22,393 bases of DNA from Clostridia bacterium (GTDB lineage Bacteria; Bacillota; Clostridia; Lachnospirales; WQUN01): NCBI GenBank assembly GCA_025997155.1, contig BNUF01000024.1, positions 1 to 22,393 on the forward strand. Direction: 5' to 3'. Made by a program: the position numbers and the translations under genes. Below, one piece after another: positions 1-8,606 of this stretch (the first letter of the stretch is position 1; every line of letters begins with the position of its first letter). The notes beneath the pieces were generated by a model. That model worked only from the letters and a program-made list of their open reading frames with translations. It was not told the origin of the DNA and ran no database searches.

Positions 1-110
1 GCGGTTCGCGTCGTATTCGCGTTCGCCAAGTTCTCCGATATTATATCCATACGAAGTCGTTGAGCCGTCAAGCCGCTAGCGCTCGTATTCAGAGCCTGTA
101 TAAATGACAT
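1..110 (-). CDS. flgC: Flagellar basal-body rod protein FlgC (N-terminal fragment, cut by window edge)
   Basis: The minus-strand frame begins with an ATG at 108-110, behind a strong GGAGGAG ribosome binding site, and runs off the left edge after 36 codons. The visible protein starts MSFIQALNTSASGL and continues with a conserved stretch containing RLRMDIISEN and NANTT. This is the flagellar rod N-terminal motif that forms the D0 coiled-coil segment of rod and hook proteins. FlgC is a proximal rod component assembled after export through the flagellar type III apparatus. It starts 17 bases after the flgB stop, so the two genes are one operon in the usual flgB-flgC order. Only the start is visible, so the intactness of the gene cannot be judged. 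Confidence 0.93.
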   Translation of the reverse strand, partial: MSFIQALNTSASGLTAQRLRMDIISENLANANTTRT

Positions 111-127
111 ATGCCTACTCCTCCGTC

Positions 128-508
128 TTATGTTATTCCTCTAAGGACGCTCGTTATATCTTCGTAATATTTAGTAATCCCTGTGGTCAGCGCGTCGTAT
201 TTGATGCCGTTCTGGTACAAATCCGCCATTTCGAGGTCAATATCCACGTTGTTTCCGTCAAGTCTGTAGTAAAAATCCTGATTAACGAAACGCGTCGTCG
301 CCTTCACCCTGTCCAAACGCAACTCGCCCGTGGCGTAGGACTGGCTCAGCTGCTCCCGCAGAGAAGTCTCAAAATCCACCGCGCTCTTCTTAAAATTTTT
401 TGTGTCGGCGTTGGTGATGTTGTTCTGGATAACGTCGTTTCTAGCACTAAGCCCCTGAAGGGCGGTGCCGAGTATCGACGCGGGGTTGTGAATATTTTCT
501 AGTATCAT
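128..508 (-). CDS. flgB: Flagellar basal-body rod protein FlgB
   Basis: This encodes 126 residues, the usual size for FlgB, the proximal rod subunit next to the MS ring. The N-terminal region (about residues 15-45) has the rod signature with ALQGLSARNDVIQNNITNA and then TKNFKKSAVDFE, typical of FlgB. The C-terminal region (about 85-120) is rich in amphipathic heptads with NNVDIDLEMADL, the second rod helix. The ATG start at 508 has an AAGAGGTG ribosome binding site at good spacing. It is the first gene of an operon with flgC following at 17 bases. A sigma-A type promoter lies about 50-75 bases upstream, overlapping the end of glnS. Confidence 0.95.
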   Translation of the reverse strand: MILENIHNPASILGTALQGLSARNDVIQNNITNADTKNFKKSAVDFETSLREQLSQSYATGELRLDRVKATTRFVNQDFYYRLDGNNVDIDLEMADLYQNGIKYDALTTGITKYYEDITSVLRGIT

Positions 509-555
509 AAAACACCTCTTTTGTTAAACGTAAAGCACATAAAAAGCATATGAAT

Positions 556-585
556 AGTATATCATACAGCTTTGCGTCCTGTCAA
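556..585 (-). promoter_or_regulatory. Sigma-A type promoter of the flgBC operon
   Basis: On the minus strand a perfect -35 TTGACA (580-585) is followed after 18 bases by -10 TATACT (556-561), with a TG one base before it (extended -10). The -35 includes the last bases of the glnS coding region: the glnS stop TGA lies inside TTGACA. This is a housekeeping-type promoter, not the sigma-D (TAAA-GCCGATAA) type seen at late flagellar genes. Confidence 0.75.
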
Positions 586-2210
586 GTTGAAACAGTTTTA
601 AACGAGTTTTTAAGCGGCAGAGTTCGGTTAAACGCCAGTTTTTGGCTATCAGAATATTTAGAATCAATACAAAAATAACCAATTCTCATAAACTGAAATC
701 TGTCCTCCGAATTCGCGTCCTCAAGGGATTTTTCCGCCATCGCGTTAGGGATAACCGTCAAGGCGTCGCCGTTTTTTGTGCCGTCCTCGTTGATTAGGCT
801 GTCGTACAGTCTGGCGGAGACGGAAACCGCGTCTTGCTTGTTCACCCATTGAATCGCGCTTTTCGGCTTAACTTCCGCGTCTTCCTTGTCGATAATATAA
901 GTGCAATGAATTTCAGAAACGTTTCCGTCACTATCTTTTATGATATTATCGCAGACAACGACATATGCGGATTTAAGCCGCACACACCCTCCCACGGTAA
1001 GCCGTCTGAATTTCTTAGGCGGGTTTTCCGCAAAATCTTCCCTTTCAATGTACAATTCCCGCGAAAAAGTCACTTCCCGCGTCCCGAGTTCGGGATTTTC
1101 GGCATTGTTCTCGACGACAAAACTCTCGCCGTCTTTTTCGTAATTCGTGATAACGAGCTTAAGCGGGTCAAGGACGACCATAACGACTTTCGCCTTGTTC
1201 TTCAAATCTTCGCGTACAAAATGCTCGAACATTGAGCAGTCGACTGTGCTGTTCGCCTTCGACACCCCGATTTCCTCGCAAAAGGCGCGGATAGCGGAGG
1301 GCGTACACCCTCTTCGTCTAAGCCCCGAAATAGTCGGCAGACGCGGGTCGTCCCAGCCGTCAACGACTCCTTTTGCCACAAGTTCCGCGATACTTCGTTT
1401 TCCCATAATCGTCCGTGAAAGGGAGAGTTTGGCGAACTCAATCTGCCTCGGCTTGTTTTCCCCCGCAAGTTCGCCCGTAATCCAGTCGTACAGGGGTCTG
1501 TGCTCCTCAAACTCGAGCGTGCATATCGAATGTGTCACCCCCTCGATAATGTCCTCGATAGGGTGGGCGTAGTCATACATCGGATACACGCACCAGTCGC
1601 CGCCTGTTCGCTGGTGAGGTATACGCGCTATTCTGTACAGCACGGGGTCGCGCAGGTTTATGTTTGGCGAACCCATATCTATCTTCGCGCGCAGAGTCTT
1701 CGCCCCGTCGGGGAACTCGCCGTTCTTCATTTGTGCGAAAAGACTGAGATTTTCGTCCGTTGTTCGATTTCTGTACGGACTGTCACTGCCGACCGCGTCC
1801 CACGAGCCTTTATACTCTCTGAGCTGCTCCGTCGTCAAATCGCAAACAAAAGCCTTGCCTTTTTTAATAAGTTCTATTGCGTATTCGTACATTTGGGCGA
1901 AATAGTCCGAGGCGTAAAACAATCTGTCTCCCCAGTCAAAGCCGAGCCACCTTATATCGTCCTGAATACTTCGCACAAACTCGTCGCTTTCTTTTGCGGG
2001 GTTCGTGTCGTCAAAACGAAGGTTGCATTTTCCTCCGTATCGCCGCGCAAGTTCAAAGTTCAGGCAGATACTTTTTGCGTGACCGATATGGAGATAACCG
2101 TTTGGCTCAGGCGGGAAACGGGTTTGGAGGGGTCTGCCCCCCAAGTCTTCCTGAATGTACATATGTATAAAATTCCCATTCTTAACCGCATTTTCCGCTT
2201 CTGTATGCAT
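582..2210 (-). CDS. glnS: Glutaminyl-tRNA synthetase
   Basis: A class Ic aminoacyl-tRNA synthetase that charges tRNA-Gln directly. It has 542 residues, near the 554 of the E. coli enzyme. The catalytic domain shows PPEPNGYLHIGH (HIGH at about residues 41-44), FDDTNP (about 66-71), and the GlnRS-specific stretch GWDDPRLPTISGLRRRG. The KMSKS-equivalent loop reads IMGKR (about 268-272), where GlnRS usually has VMSKR. The C-terminal half has the two anticodon-binding beta-barrels, ending FNRTLPLKNSF. A GTG 12 bases upstream could also open the frame, but that GTG sits inside the AAAGGGTG ribosome binding site of the ATG at 2210, so the ATG is preferred. The gene has its own consensus promoter. 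No terminator is seen before the flgB promoter, so some read-through into flagellar genes is possible. Confidence 0.96.
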   Translation of the reverse strand: MHTEAENAVKNGNFIHMYIQEDLGGRPLQTRFPPEPNGYLHIGHAKSICLNFELARRYGGKCNLRFDDTNPAKESDEFVRSIQDDIRWLGFDWGDRLFYASDYFAQMYEYAIELIKKGKAFVCDLTTEQLREYKGSWDAVGSDSPYRNRTTDENLSLFAQMKNGEFPDGAKTLRAKIDMGSPNINLRDPVLYRIARIPHQRTGGDWCVYPMYDYAHPIEDIIEGVTHSICTLEFEEHRPLYDWITGELAGENKPRQIEFAKLSLSRTIMGKRSIAELVAKGVVDGWDDPRLPTISGLRRRGCTPSAIRAFCEEIGVSKANSTVDCSMFEHFVREDLKNKAKVVMVVLDPLKLVITNYEKDGESFVVENNAENPELGTREVTFSRELYIEREDFAENPPKKFRRLTVGGCVRLKSAYVVVCDNIIKDSDGNVSEIHCTYIIDKEDAEVKPKSAIQWVNKQDAVSVSARLYDSLINEDGTKNGDALTVIPNAMAEKSLEDANSEDRFQFMRIGYFCIDSKYSDSQKLAFNRTLPLKNSFKTVST

Positions 2211-2242
2211 AACTATTTTCACCCTTTACAACCATAGTAAAA

Positions 2243-2271
2243 ATTATATCACAATTTTTATGCGATTTCAA
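2243..2271 (-). promoter_or_regulatory. Consensus promoter of glnS
   Basis: On the minus strand TTGAAA (2266-2271) and a perfect TATAAT (2243-2248) are separated by exactly 17 bases, in a very A/T-rich stretch that could serve as an UP element. The start point would be near 2236, giving a leader of about 26 bases before the glnS ATG. This separates glnS from the uvrBA-dcd unit upstream. Confidence 0.8.
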
Positions 2272-2301
2272 TAAAAATTTTTAACATTTTTTAAACATTT
2301 T

Positions 2302-2823
2302 TCAGGATTGAAAATCCCGAAAAAGAAAACTCGGCTGAATCCCCTTGTTATTCTGGTATTTTCCGACATAATCCGTGTCGTATTCGCCCTCAATGTCGTG
2401 ATAATAAATTTGACAAATAGGAATAAAAGGGTAAATTTTTACAGGTTCGATGCAATGGAGCTCAAGCGTCCAGTATCCCTTAAACCCCACGTCCCCGAAG
2501 CCCGCCGTAACGTGGATAAAAAGCCCAAGCCGCCCCACGGAGGAACGCCCCTCAAGCATCGGGATATAATTGTTCGTCTCGGTGTACTCGACGGTACGCC
2601 CGAGGTAGAGTTTGCCGGGGTTCAGCACAAGCCCCGTGTCGGGTATGACGATTCCGCGCGTCCTGTTCGGTTTTTTCATATCAAGACAATCTTCGTCATA
2701 AATAAGCAGCTCGTTGTGCAGGCAAAGGTTGTAACTATTCGGATTGAGATATTTTTCGTTGTAGGGTTCTATCACAATTTCTTTTCCTATTTTTTCTTTT
2801 ATAGCTTTTCCCGATAAAACCAT
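2302..2823 (-). CDS. dcd: dCTP deaminase (Dcd/DUT superfamily)
   Basis: This converts dCTP to dUTP (or, in bifunctional members, to dUMP), feeding thymidylate synthesis. It has 173 residues. The hallmark trimer core is visible: MLEGRSSVGRLGLFIHVTAG (about residues 89-108), followed by FGDVGFKGYWTLELH with the expected catalytic Glu in TLEL (about 121). The TAGF-D-GF pattern resembles the bifunctional deaminase/dUTPase type of Mycobacterium and Methanocaldococcus more than the TAHRIDPG of the E. coli enzyme. That suggests, but does not prove, a dUMP-producing enzyme. The gene starts 9 bases after the uvrA stop with an AGGGGG site and is the last gene of the uvrB-uvrA-dcd unit. Linking uracil-nucleotide control with excision repair is contextual inference. 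Confidence 0.92.
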   Translation of the reverse strand: MVLSGKAIKEKIGKEIVIEPYNEKYLNPNSYNLCLHNELLIYDEDCLDMKKPNRTRGIVIPDTGLVLNPGKLYLGRTVEYTETNNYIPMLEGRSSVGRLGLFIHVTAGFGDVGFKGYWTLELHCIEPVKIYPFIPICQIYYHDIEGEYDTDYVGKYQNNKGIQPSFLFRDFQS

Positions 2824-2832
2824 ATTATCCCC

Positions 2833-5673
2833 CTATTTCAATTCCCGCGCAAGGTATTTTCCCGTGTAGGAGTTCTTGTCCTCCGATATTTCCTCGGGAG
2901 TTCCGCAGGCGATAATCGCTCCGCCGCCGTCGCCGCCCTCCGGCCCCAAATCGATTATATAATCCGCCGTTTTTATCACGTCAAGGTTATGTTCAATCAC
3001 AAGCACGGTATTCCCGCCCTCCGTCAGTTTCCGCAAAATTGCCACAAGGCGGTTTACGTCGTCGGCGTGAAGCCCTGTCGTCGGCTCGTCCAGAACATAA
3101 ATAGTCTTGCCCGTACTCCGTTTGGAAAGTTCCGTGGCAAGTTTCACGCGCTGCGCCTCCCCGCCCGAAAGAGTCGTCGAGCTTTGCCCCAATTTTATAT
3201 ACGAAAGCCCGACGTCGTTTAGAGTCCGCAGTTTATCCCGCAAACGCGGCAGATTCTCAAAAAACGCCAGCCCCTGTTCAATCGTCATATCCAAAACGTC
3301 GGAAATCGTCTTTCCTTTGTAGGTAACCTCCAGAGTTTCGCGGTTGTAGCGTTTCCCCCCGCAAACGTCGCAAGGCACGTACACGTCGGGCAAAAAATGC
3401 ATCTCGATTTTTATGATTCCGTCCCCCGAGCAAGCTTCACAACGCCCGCCCGACACGTTGAAACTAAAACGCCCCTTTTGGTATCCCCGCACCTTCGCCT
3501 CGGGGGTGTTCGCGAAAACGTCGCGCACGAGGTCAAAAAGCCCCGTGTACGTGGCGGGGTTTGAGCGGGGAGTGCGTCCAATCGGCGACTGGTCGATATT
3601 TATTATCTTGTCGAGGTTATCCGTCCCCTCCATACCCTTGTGCCGTCCCGCCTTGATTTTGGCGCGGTTCAGGTCTCTTGCCAGACGTTTGTATATAATC
3701 TCGTTCACAAGGGTGCTTTTCCCCGACCCCGAAACGCCCGTAACGCAAGTAAGCAACCCGAGCGGTATCGCCGCGTTGATGTTTTTCAGGTTGTTTTCGC
3801 AAGCTCCCTTGACACTAAGCCACAAGGCTTTTTCAGGCAGTTCCTTCCTCTCGTTCGGCGTTTCGATTTTTTTTCGTCCGCTCAAATAGTCCCCAGTAAT
3901 CGACTTTTTGCATTTCAGAATATTTTCGGGAGTCCCCGCGAAAACCACCTCACCGCCGTGTTCCCCCGCGTTCGGTCCGATATCTACTATATAATCGCAC
4001 GCCCTCATCGTGTCCGTGTCGTGTTCCACAACAATAAGCGTATTCCCCATATCCCGCAGCCGCCTCAGGGTGTTAAGCAGTTTGTCGTTGTCGCGCTGGT
4101 GAAGCCCTATGCTCGGCTCGTCCAGAATATATATAACGCCCACAAGCCCCGACCCGATTTGTGTCGCAAGGCGGATTCTCTGCGCCTCCCCGCCCGAAAG
4201 AGTGGCGGACGCCCGCGACAAAGTGAGGTAATTAAGCCCCACGTCAAGCAAAAACCCAATTCTCGCGTGGATTTCCTTTAATACCTGCTGGGCAATCTTT
4301 TTGTGCGTCTTGCTTAACTCCAAATTGTCAAAAAATTCTTTGAGGTTCGTTATAGTAAGTTCCGTAATGTCCGAAATGCTGGTGTTTGCGAGAGTCACCG
4401 CCAAAACCTCGGGTTTAAGCCGTTTCCCCTTGCACACGGGACAGGTAATATTTGACATATAATTCTCATATTCCGTCCGCATAGTCTCGGACGAGGTTTC
4501 AAGATACCGCCGCGTAAGATTCGGGATAATCCCCTCAAAGGTATAAGAGTAAAATTTTTCCTGCCCCTGTGAGACATACTTAACGCTAAGCTTTTGGGGA
4601 GCGGCGTTTCCGTAATCCCCGTACAGTATCATTTTCTTAATCTTGTCCGTCAGTTCCTCAAAAGGAGTGTCAAGACTGAATTTGTACTTACCCGCAAGTT
4701 CTGTAAAAATCGAATTAGTCATCGAATCGGTCTTGTCAATGCTGTTCCACCCGAGAGCCGCAATCGCTCCCTCCCCAAGCGGCATAGCTCCGTTCGGCAC
4801 AATCAGTTCCTCGTCAAAAATCTGCTTAAACCCAAGCCCCGTACATTCAGGACACGCCCCCGACGGATTGTTAAACGAAAAAAAACGCGGCTCAAGTTCC
4901 TCAAGGCTTATCCCGCAATCGATACAGGCGAAACTCTTGCTGAAAGTCAAGTCCTCTTTCTCGTCGACCCACACCGTGAGAACCCCGCCCGAAAGATTCA
5001 TCGACGTTTCCACCGACCCCGACAAACGGCTTTCTATCCCCTCTTTGACGACAAGCCTGTCGACTATGACCTCTATCGTATGCTTTTTATTCTTTTCGAG
5101 TTTTATCTCCTCCGACAAATCGTACAGCAACCCGTCCACCCTTGCGCGGACATACCCGCTCTTCTTGATATCCTCAAAAAGTTTCGTATGCTCCCCTTTT
5201 CGCCTAAGCACAACGGGAGCTAGCAGCTGAATCTTCGCCCCCTCTGGCAGTTTCTGTATCTGCTCCGTTATCTGGTCGGTAGTCTGCTTCATAATTTCCT
5301 TGCCGCATTTCGGGCAATGGGGAACCCCGATTCGAGCGTACAGCAACCGCAGATAGTCGTTAATCTCCGTCACCGTCCCGACTGTCGAGCGGGGATTCTT
5401 GCTTGTCGTCTTTTGGTCAATGGAAATCGCGGGCGAAAGCCCCTCAATCAAATCCACGTCAGGTTTTTCCATTTGTCCCAAAAATTGCCTTGCGTAAGCC
5501 GAAAGAGACTCCATATACCGTCTCTGCCCCTCGGCGTAAATCGTGTCAAAGGCGAGCGACGACTTCCCCGACCCGCTAAGCCCCGTAAACACGATAAACT
5601 TATCGCGCGGCAGCTTCAAATCTATATTTTTAAGATTATTCTCCCTTGCCCCTTTTATAACTATCTGTTCCAT
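2833..5673 (-). CDS. uvrA: Excinuclease ABC subunit A
   Basis: The damage-sensing ATPase of nucleotide excision repair; it acts as a dimer and loads UvrB. It has 946 residues, normal for UvrA. Two ABC modules are present: Walker [15 protein letters not shown] near the N-terminus and [13 protein letters not shown] in the second half. Each is followed by its signature ([24 protein letters not shown]) and Walker B ([28 protein letters not shown]). Zinc-binding Cys pairs occur at CPKCGKE, CIDCG with CPEC, and the second-module CEACSGDG with CDVCGGKRY. It lies 11 bases after uvrB and 9 bases before dcd. I saw no LexA-type GAAC-N4-GTTC box upstream of the unit. Confidence 0.98.
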   Translation of the reverse strand: MEQIVIKGARENNLKNIDLKLPRDKFIVFTGLSGSGKSSLAFDTIYAEGQRRYMESLSAYARQFLGQMEKPDVDLIEGLSPAISIDQKTTSKNPRSTVGTVTEINDYLRLLYARIGVPHCPKCGKEIMKQTTDQITEQIQKLPEGAKIQLLAPVVLRRKGEHTKLFEDIKKSGYVRARVDGLLYDLSEEIKLEKNKKHTIEVIVDRLVVKEGIESRLSGSVETSMNLSGGVLTVWVDEKEDLTFSKSFACIDCGISLEELEPRFFSFNNPSGACPECTGLGFKQIFDEELIVPNGAMPLGEGAIAALGWNSIDKTDSMTNSIFTELAGKYKFSLDTPFEELTDKIKKMILYGDYGNAAPQKLSVKYVSQGQEKFYSYTFEGIIPNLTRRYLETSSETMRTEYENYMSNITCPVCKGKRLKPEVLAVTLANTSISDITELTITNLKEFFDNLELSKTHKKIAQQVLKEIHARIGFLLDVGLNYLTLSRASATLSGGEAQRIRLATQIGSGLVGVIYILDEPSIGLHQRDNDKLLNTLRRLRDMGNTLIVVEHDTDTMRACDYIVDIGPNAGEHGGEVVFAGTPENILKCKKSITGDYLSGRKKIETPNERKELPEKALWLSVKGACENNLKNINAAIPLGLLTCVTGVSGSGKSTLVNEIIYKRLARDLNRAKIKAGRHKGMEGTDNLDKIINIDQSPIGRTPRSNPATYTGLFDLVRDVFANTPEAKVRGYQKGRFSFNVSGGRCEACSGDGIIKIEMHFLPDVYVPCDVCGGKRYNRETLEVTYKGKTISDVLDMTIEQGLAFFENLPRLRDKLRTLNDVGLSYIKLGQSSTTLSGGEAQRVKLATELSKRSTGKTIYVLDEPTTGLHADDVNRLVAILRKLTEGGNTVLVIEHNLDVIKTADYIIDLGPEGGDGGGAIIACGTPEEISEDKNSYTGKYLARELK

Positions 5674-5684
5674 TAAAATCTCCT

Positions 5685-7661
5685 CTAGGTTAAATGTTTC
5701 TTCATATCGAGTATTCTGTCGCGAAGTGCCGCCGCGTCCTCAAAACGAAGTTCAAGTGACGCTTTTTTCATATCCTTTTCAAGTTTCTTGACGGCAATCT
5801 TCAGCTCCTCGTTGCTCATCGACTCCGCCTCTTTAACAAGGGTGTCGTTAGGTTTCTCCTCGTCACGCACGGACGCGGAGATTATACTGTGTATCTTCTT
5901 TATAATAGTAGTCGGCGTAATTCCGTGGCGCGTGTTGTAGCCTTCCTGTATGCCGCGCCGCCTGTACGTTTCGTCAATCGCTTTTCTCATCGAATCCGTA
6001 ATCCTGTCGGCGTACATCACGACACGTCCGTCAGAGTTTCGCGCCGCCCGCCCGATTGTCTGTATAAGCGACGTTTCGGAGCGTAAAAAACCCTCCTTGT
6101 CCGCGTCAATAATCGCAATCAGCGACACCTCGGGAATGTCGAGCCCCTCGCGGAGCAGATTTATCCCAACAAGCACGTCAAACAGGTCACTGCGCAAATC
6201 GCGTATAATCTCAAGCCGTTCAAGCGTCTCTATGTCGGAGTGGAGATACCTCACGCGAATCGTGTTGTCCCCCAAATACGCCGTCAAATCCTCCGCCATT
6301 TTTTTTGTAAGCGTTGTGACAAGGACTTTCTGCCCCTTTTCGGTGGTTTTGCGAATCTCCGAAATAAGGTCGTCAATCTGCCCCTCGACTGGTTTCACTT
6401 CAATAACAGGGTCAAGCAACCCCGTGGGACGCAAAATCTGCTCGACTATATTCTGCGCGTGTTCCTTTTCATAAACGGAGGGAGTCGCCGAAACGAACAG
6501 CATTTGATTTATTTTACTCTCAAACTCGTCAAACCGCAGCGGGCGGTTGTCAAGCGCGGAGGGAAGCCTGAACCCGAAATCCACAAGATTCGTCTTTCTC
6601 GCCCTGTCCCCCTCGTACATACCGCGAATCTGCGGAATCGAAACGTGCGACTCGTCCACGATTATCAGCAAATCCTCGGGGAAATAGTCAATCAAAGTGT
6701 GCGGCGTACTCCCCGCCGCCCGCCCCGACAAATGCCGCGAATAATTTTCAATCCCCGAGCAAAAACCCATTTCCCTCATCATCTCAATGTCGTAATTCGT
6801 GCGTTGTTCAAGCCTCTGCGCCTCAAGCAGCTTGTCCCCCGCCCGAAACTCCTTTAGCCGCTCCGTGAGTTCCTCTTCAATATCCCCAATCGCTCTCTCC
6901 ATTTTATCACGATTTATGACATAATGCGAGGCGGGGAAAATCGCTATATGCACCCGCTTTTCGATAGTTTCCCCTGTTAGCGCGTTAATTTCGGTAATCC
7001 TGTCTATCTCGTCCCCAAAAAACTCAATCCGAAACGCCGTCTCCGACGAGTAGGACGGAAACACCTCAACAACGTCGCCGCGCACCCTAAACGTCCCGCG
7101 TGTAAAATTTATGTCGTTGCGGTCATACTGTATCTCAACGAGTTTGCGCAACATCTCGTCCCGCTCCCGCTTAGTCCCCGGGCGAAGCGAGATAACCATT
7201 TCGTTATAGTCAATCGGGTCGCCCAAGCCGTAGATACACGACACGCTGGCGATGATTATCACGTCGCGCCGTTCCGACAACGCCGCCGTCGCCGAGTGCC
7301 GCAATTTGTCGATTTCGTCATTCACCGACGAATCCTTTTCGATATATGTATCCGACGAGGGAACATACGCCTCTGGTTGGTAATAATCGTAATAACTTAC
7401 AAAATACTCCACCGCGTTTTCAGGAAAAAATTCCCGAAACTCGTTGTAAAGCTGCGCCGCCAAAGTCTTGTTGTGCGCCATTACAAGCGTCGGTCGCCTA
7501 AGTTCTTGTATAATATTCGCCATGGTAAAAGTTTTGCCCGAACCCGTCACGCCAAGCAGAGTCTGAAACTTTTTCCCCTCCTTAAACCCCTCCGCCAATA
7601 ATTTTATAGCGGCGGGCTGGTCTCCTGTCGGGGAAAAATCGGAAACTAATTTGAATTCCAT
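5685..7661 (-). CDS. uvrB: Excinuclease ABC subunit B
   Basis: A DEAD-like helicase that takes DNA from UvrA, verifies the lesion and recruits UvrC. It has 658 residues (661 in B. subtilis). It starts [18 protein letters not shown], then Walker [13 protein letters not shown] (about residues 38-49) and the beta-hairpin that clamps DNA ([20 protein letters not shown]). Motif [11 protein letters not shown], motif [11 protein letters not shown] and the C-terminal UVR domain ([20 protein letters not shown]) that contacts UvrC are also present. A TTG 21 bases upstream keeps the frame open, but the ATG at 7661 has AAGGTGAGG at correct spacing and fits the family start. It is the first repair gene after the regulator at 7864-8238, from which it is separated by a 165-bp palindrome. 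No separate promoter was found, so co-transcription with the regulator is likely. Confidence 0.98.
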   Translation of the reverse strand: MEFKLVSDFSPTGDQPAAIKLLAEGFKEGKKFQTLLGVTGSGKTFTMANIIQELRRPTLVMAHNKTLAAQLYNEFREFFPENAVEYFVSYYDYYQPEAYVPSSDTYIEKDSSVNDEIDKLRHSATAALSERRDVIIIASVSCIYGLGDPIDYNEMVISLRPGTKRERDEMLRKLVEIQYDRNDINFTRGTFRVRGDVVEVFPSYSSETAFRIEFFGDEIDRITEINALTGETIEKRVHIAIFPASHYVINRDKMERAIGDIEEELTERLKEFRAGDKLLEAQRLEQRTNYDIEMMREMGFCSGIENYSRHLSGRAAGSTPHTLIDYFPEDLLIIVDESHVSIPQIRGMYEGDRARKTNLVDFGFRLPSALDNRPLRFDEFESKINQMLFVSATPSVYEKEHAQNIVEQILRPTGLLDPVIEVKPVEGQIDDLISEIRKTTEKGQKVLVTTLTKKMAEDLTAYLGDNTIRVRYLHSDIETLERLEIIRDLRSDLFDVLVGINLLREGLDIPEVSLIAIIDADKEGFLRSETSLIQTIGRAARNSDGRVVMYADRITDSMRKAIDETYRRRGIQEGYNTRHGITPTTIIKKIHSIISASVRDEEKPNDTLVKEAESMSNEELKIAVKKLEKDMKKASLELRFEDAAALRDRILDMKKHLT

Positions 7662-7700
7662 ATAAACCTCACCTTCAGACAATGCCGACGCGAATCTTTA

Positions 7701-7865
7701 AGAGCCTGTTCAGTATCTCGCTTTTGGAGGATTTTCGAGCAGGTTTTCCGCCTTACAAGGAAGCGGCGACGACGCACACTCCTAAGCAGTTTGCTAGGAG
7801 CCGCTGACGCAGTACGGCGGAAAAGATGCCGAAAAGACCCAAAATGGAGATGCTGAACAGGCTCT
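7701..7865. repeat. 165-bp long imperfect palindrome (MITE-like element) between regulator gene and uvrB
   Basis: The left end starts AGAGCCTGTTCAGTATCTC; the reverse complement of the right end starts AGAGCCTGTTCAGCATCTC, followed on both arms by TTTTGG. Complementarity continues inward: TTTTCG, then TTTTCCGCC-TAC on both arms, AGCGGC on both arms, and a central CTCCTA/TAGGAG hairpin. The whole region can therefore fold into one long stem on either strand. It encodes no ORF. The right end supplies the TAG stop of the upstream regulator gene. The end structure resembles a miniature inverted-repeat element (a short TAA flanks both ends, perhaps a target duplication), or a processing or attenuation hairpin in the operon transcript. 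No other copy is in this window. Confidence 0.8.
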
Positions 7866-8238
7866 AAGAAGTAGGAGCTAGCGAAACCGCTCCCTTTATC
7901 GCCGCAAAACTCTCCGCGCTTATGACATGCTCAATCTTGCACGCGTCGGCAACCGCCGTCTGCTCGGGTACGCCCAAACTCTTAAGCCACTCCGCGAAAA
8001 ACTCGTGTCTTTCGTACATTTTTTCGGCAATCTTGTATCCTTTTTCTGTCAAAATTATAAACCCGCCCGCGTCGGCAGTAATAAAATCGTTCTCCCGTAA
8101 ATTTTTCATAGCGACGCTGACGCTCGGCGGCGTAAAATCCATTTCGTTGGCGATATCCACAGCGCGAACCGCCCCCGCACCCTTTTGCAGCATATATATA
8201 GTCTCAAGATAATTTTCAGCCGATTCCTTTATCTTCAA
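7864..8238 (-). CDS. DtxR/MntR-family metal-dependent transcriptional regulator
   Basis: A short iron/manganese-type repressor of 124 residues, about the length of compact clostridial members without an SH3-like domain. The N-terminal winged helix (KIKESAENYLETIYMLQK, then VRAVDIANEMDFTPPSVSVA) and the wing ending ILTEKGYKIAEKM match the family. Candidate metal ligands are the His of YERHEFF and the Cys, Glu and His of ACKIEHVIS. Start: a GTG at 8247 sits only 2 bases after AGAAGGG. The TTG at 8238 gives the family-typical beginning (L)KIKESAEN and a better-spaced GGCGGTG, so it is preferred, without certainty. The TAG stop is created by the end of the adjacent palindrome. It shares an overlapping divergent promoter with the DUF1858 gene. 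Target metal and regulon cannot be read from the sequence. Confidence 0.88.
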   Translation of the reverse strand: MKIKESAENYLETIYMLQKGAGAVRAVDIANEMDFTPPSVSVAMKNLRENDFITADAGGFIILTEKGYKIAEKMYERHEFFAEWLKSLGVPEQTAVADACKIEHVISAESFAAIKGAVSLAPTS

Positions 8239-8273
8239 CGAAAACACCGCCCTTCTTTTATTTCTTTATAATA

Positions 8274-8301
8274 ATTTTATCACTTTTTCTCTTTGCGTCA
8301 A
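8274..8301 (-). promoter_or_regulatory. Promoter of the DtxR-family gene and probably the uvrBA-dcd unit
   Basis: On the minus strand TTGACG (8296-8301) and TAAAAT (8274-8279) lie 16 bases apart. The -35 shares bases with the -35 of the plus-strand promoter at 8293-8320, so the two are mutually overlapping. The A/T-rich dyad-like stretch around the -10 (AATAATTTTAT) would be a natural place for an autoregulatory operator, but no clear operator consensus is seen. Confidence 0.6.
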
Positions 8302-8320
8302 GCCGAAAATAGTATATAAT
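8293..8320 (+). promoter_or_regulatory. Promoter of the DUF1858 gene, overlapping the divergent regulator promoter
   Basis: TTGCGT (8293-8298) and a perfect TATAAT (8315-8320) with a 16-base spacer give a start point near 8327. It shares four -35 bases with the minus-strand promoter, so the two polymerases should exclude each other. One metal-regulator site here could control both directions. Confidence 0.6.
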
Positions 8321-8359
8321 ATTAATGTAAGAAGATACTAATTTTAAGGAGATGTTAAA

Positions 8360-8569
8360 ATGGCTCAAATTTCTAAAGATATGATTATCGCCGATATCCT
8401 TGAGGTAGACCGCGGCGTAGTCCCGTTTTTGCTTAACGCGGGTATGCACTGTGTCGGGTGTCCGTCGGCGCAGGGCGAAACGCTTGAGGAAGCGGTCGCG
8501 CTGCACGGGGCTGACGTTGACGCGCTCGTTTCGAGCATAAACGAATACCTCGCGGGCAAATCGGCATGA
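8360..8569 (+). CDS. DUF1858 / hybrid-cluster-protein-associated redox-disulfide domain protein
   Basis: A small protein of 69 residues that is essentially a single DUF1858 domain. It opens with the typical ISKDMIIADILEVDRGVVPF and has the short CxxC pair in GMHCVGCPSAQGETLEEA (Cys near residues 32 and 35), then a C-terminal helix. The family is often encoded near the hybrid cluster (prismane) protein in anaerobes and is thought to have a redox role; no biochemical function is established as far as I know. No hybrid cluster gene is in the window. It has a good AAGGAG site, its own promoter, and a terminator right after its stop, so it is monocistronic. Divergence from a DtxR-type regulator hints at metal-linked expression (inference). 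Confidence 0.88.
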   Translation: MAQISKDMIIADILEVDRGVVPFLLNAGMHCVGCPSAQGETLEEAVALHGADVDALVSSINEYLAGKSA

Positions 8570-8570
8570 C

Positions 8571-8606
8571 AAAAAAGCCGCCTTACGCAATCAGGCGGCT
8601 TTTTTT
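8571..8606. terminator. Bidirectional intrinsic terminator between convergent genes
   Basis: AAAAAAGCCGCC and GGCGGCTTTTTTT form a 6-bp GC stem (8577-8582 with 8594-8599), with A and T runs on both sides, so it can act in both directions. It closes the DUF1858 transcript. On the other strand the last codons of the membrane protein (Ile-Lys-Lys-Ala-Ala-stop) are written in one arm, with the stop TGA in the loop. Confidence 0.9.

Noticed and set aside
1500..2237. 245-residue plus-strand ORF
   Set aside because: It is antisense to glnS; its apparent coding potential is a shadow of the GC-rich third codon positions.
7690..8300. LexA box upstream of uvrB
   Set aside because: No GAAC-N4-GTTC palindrome is visible in this interval.
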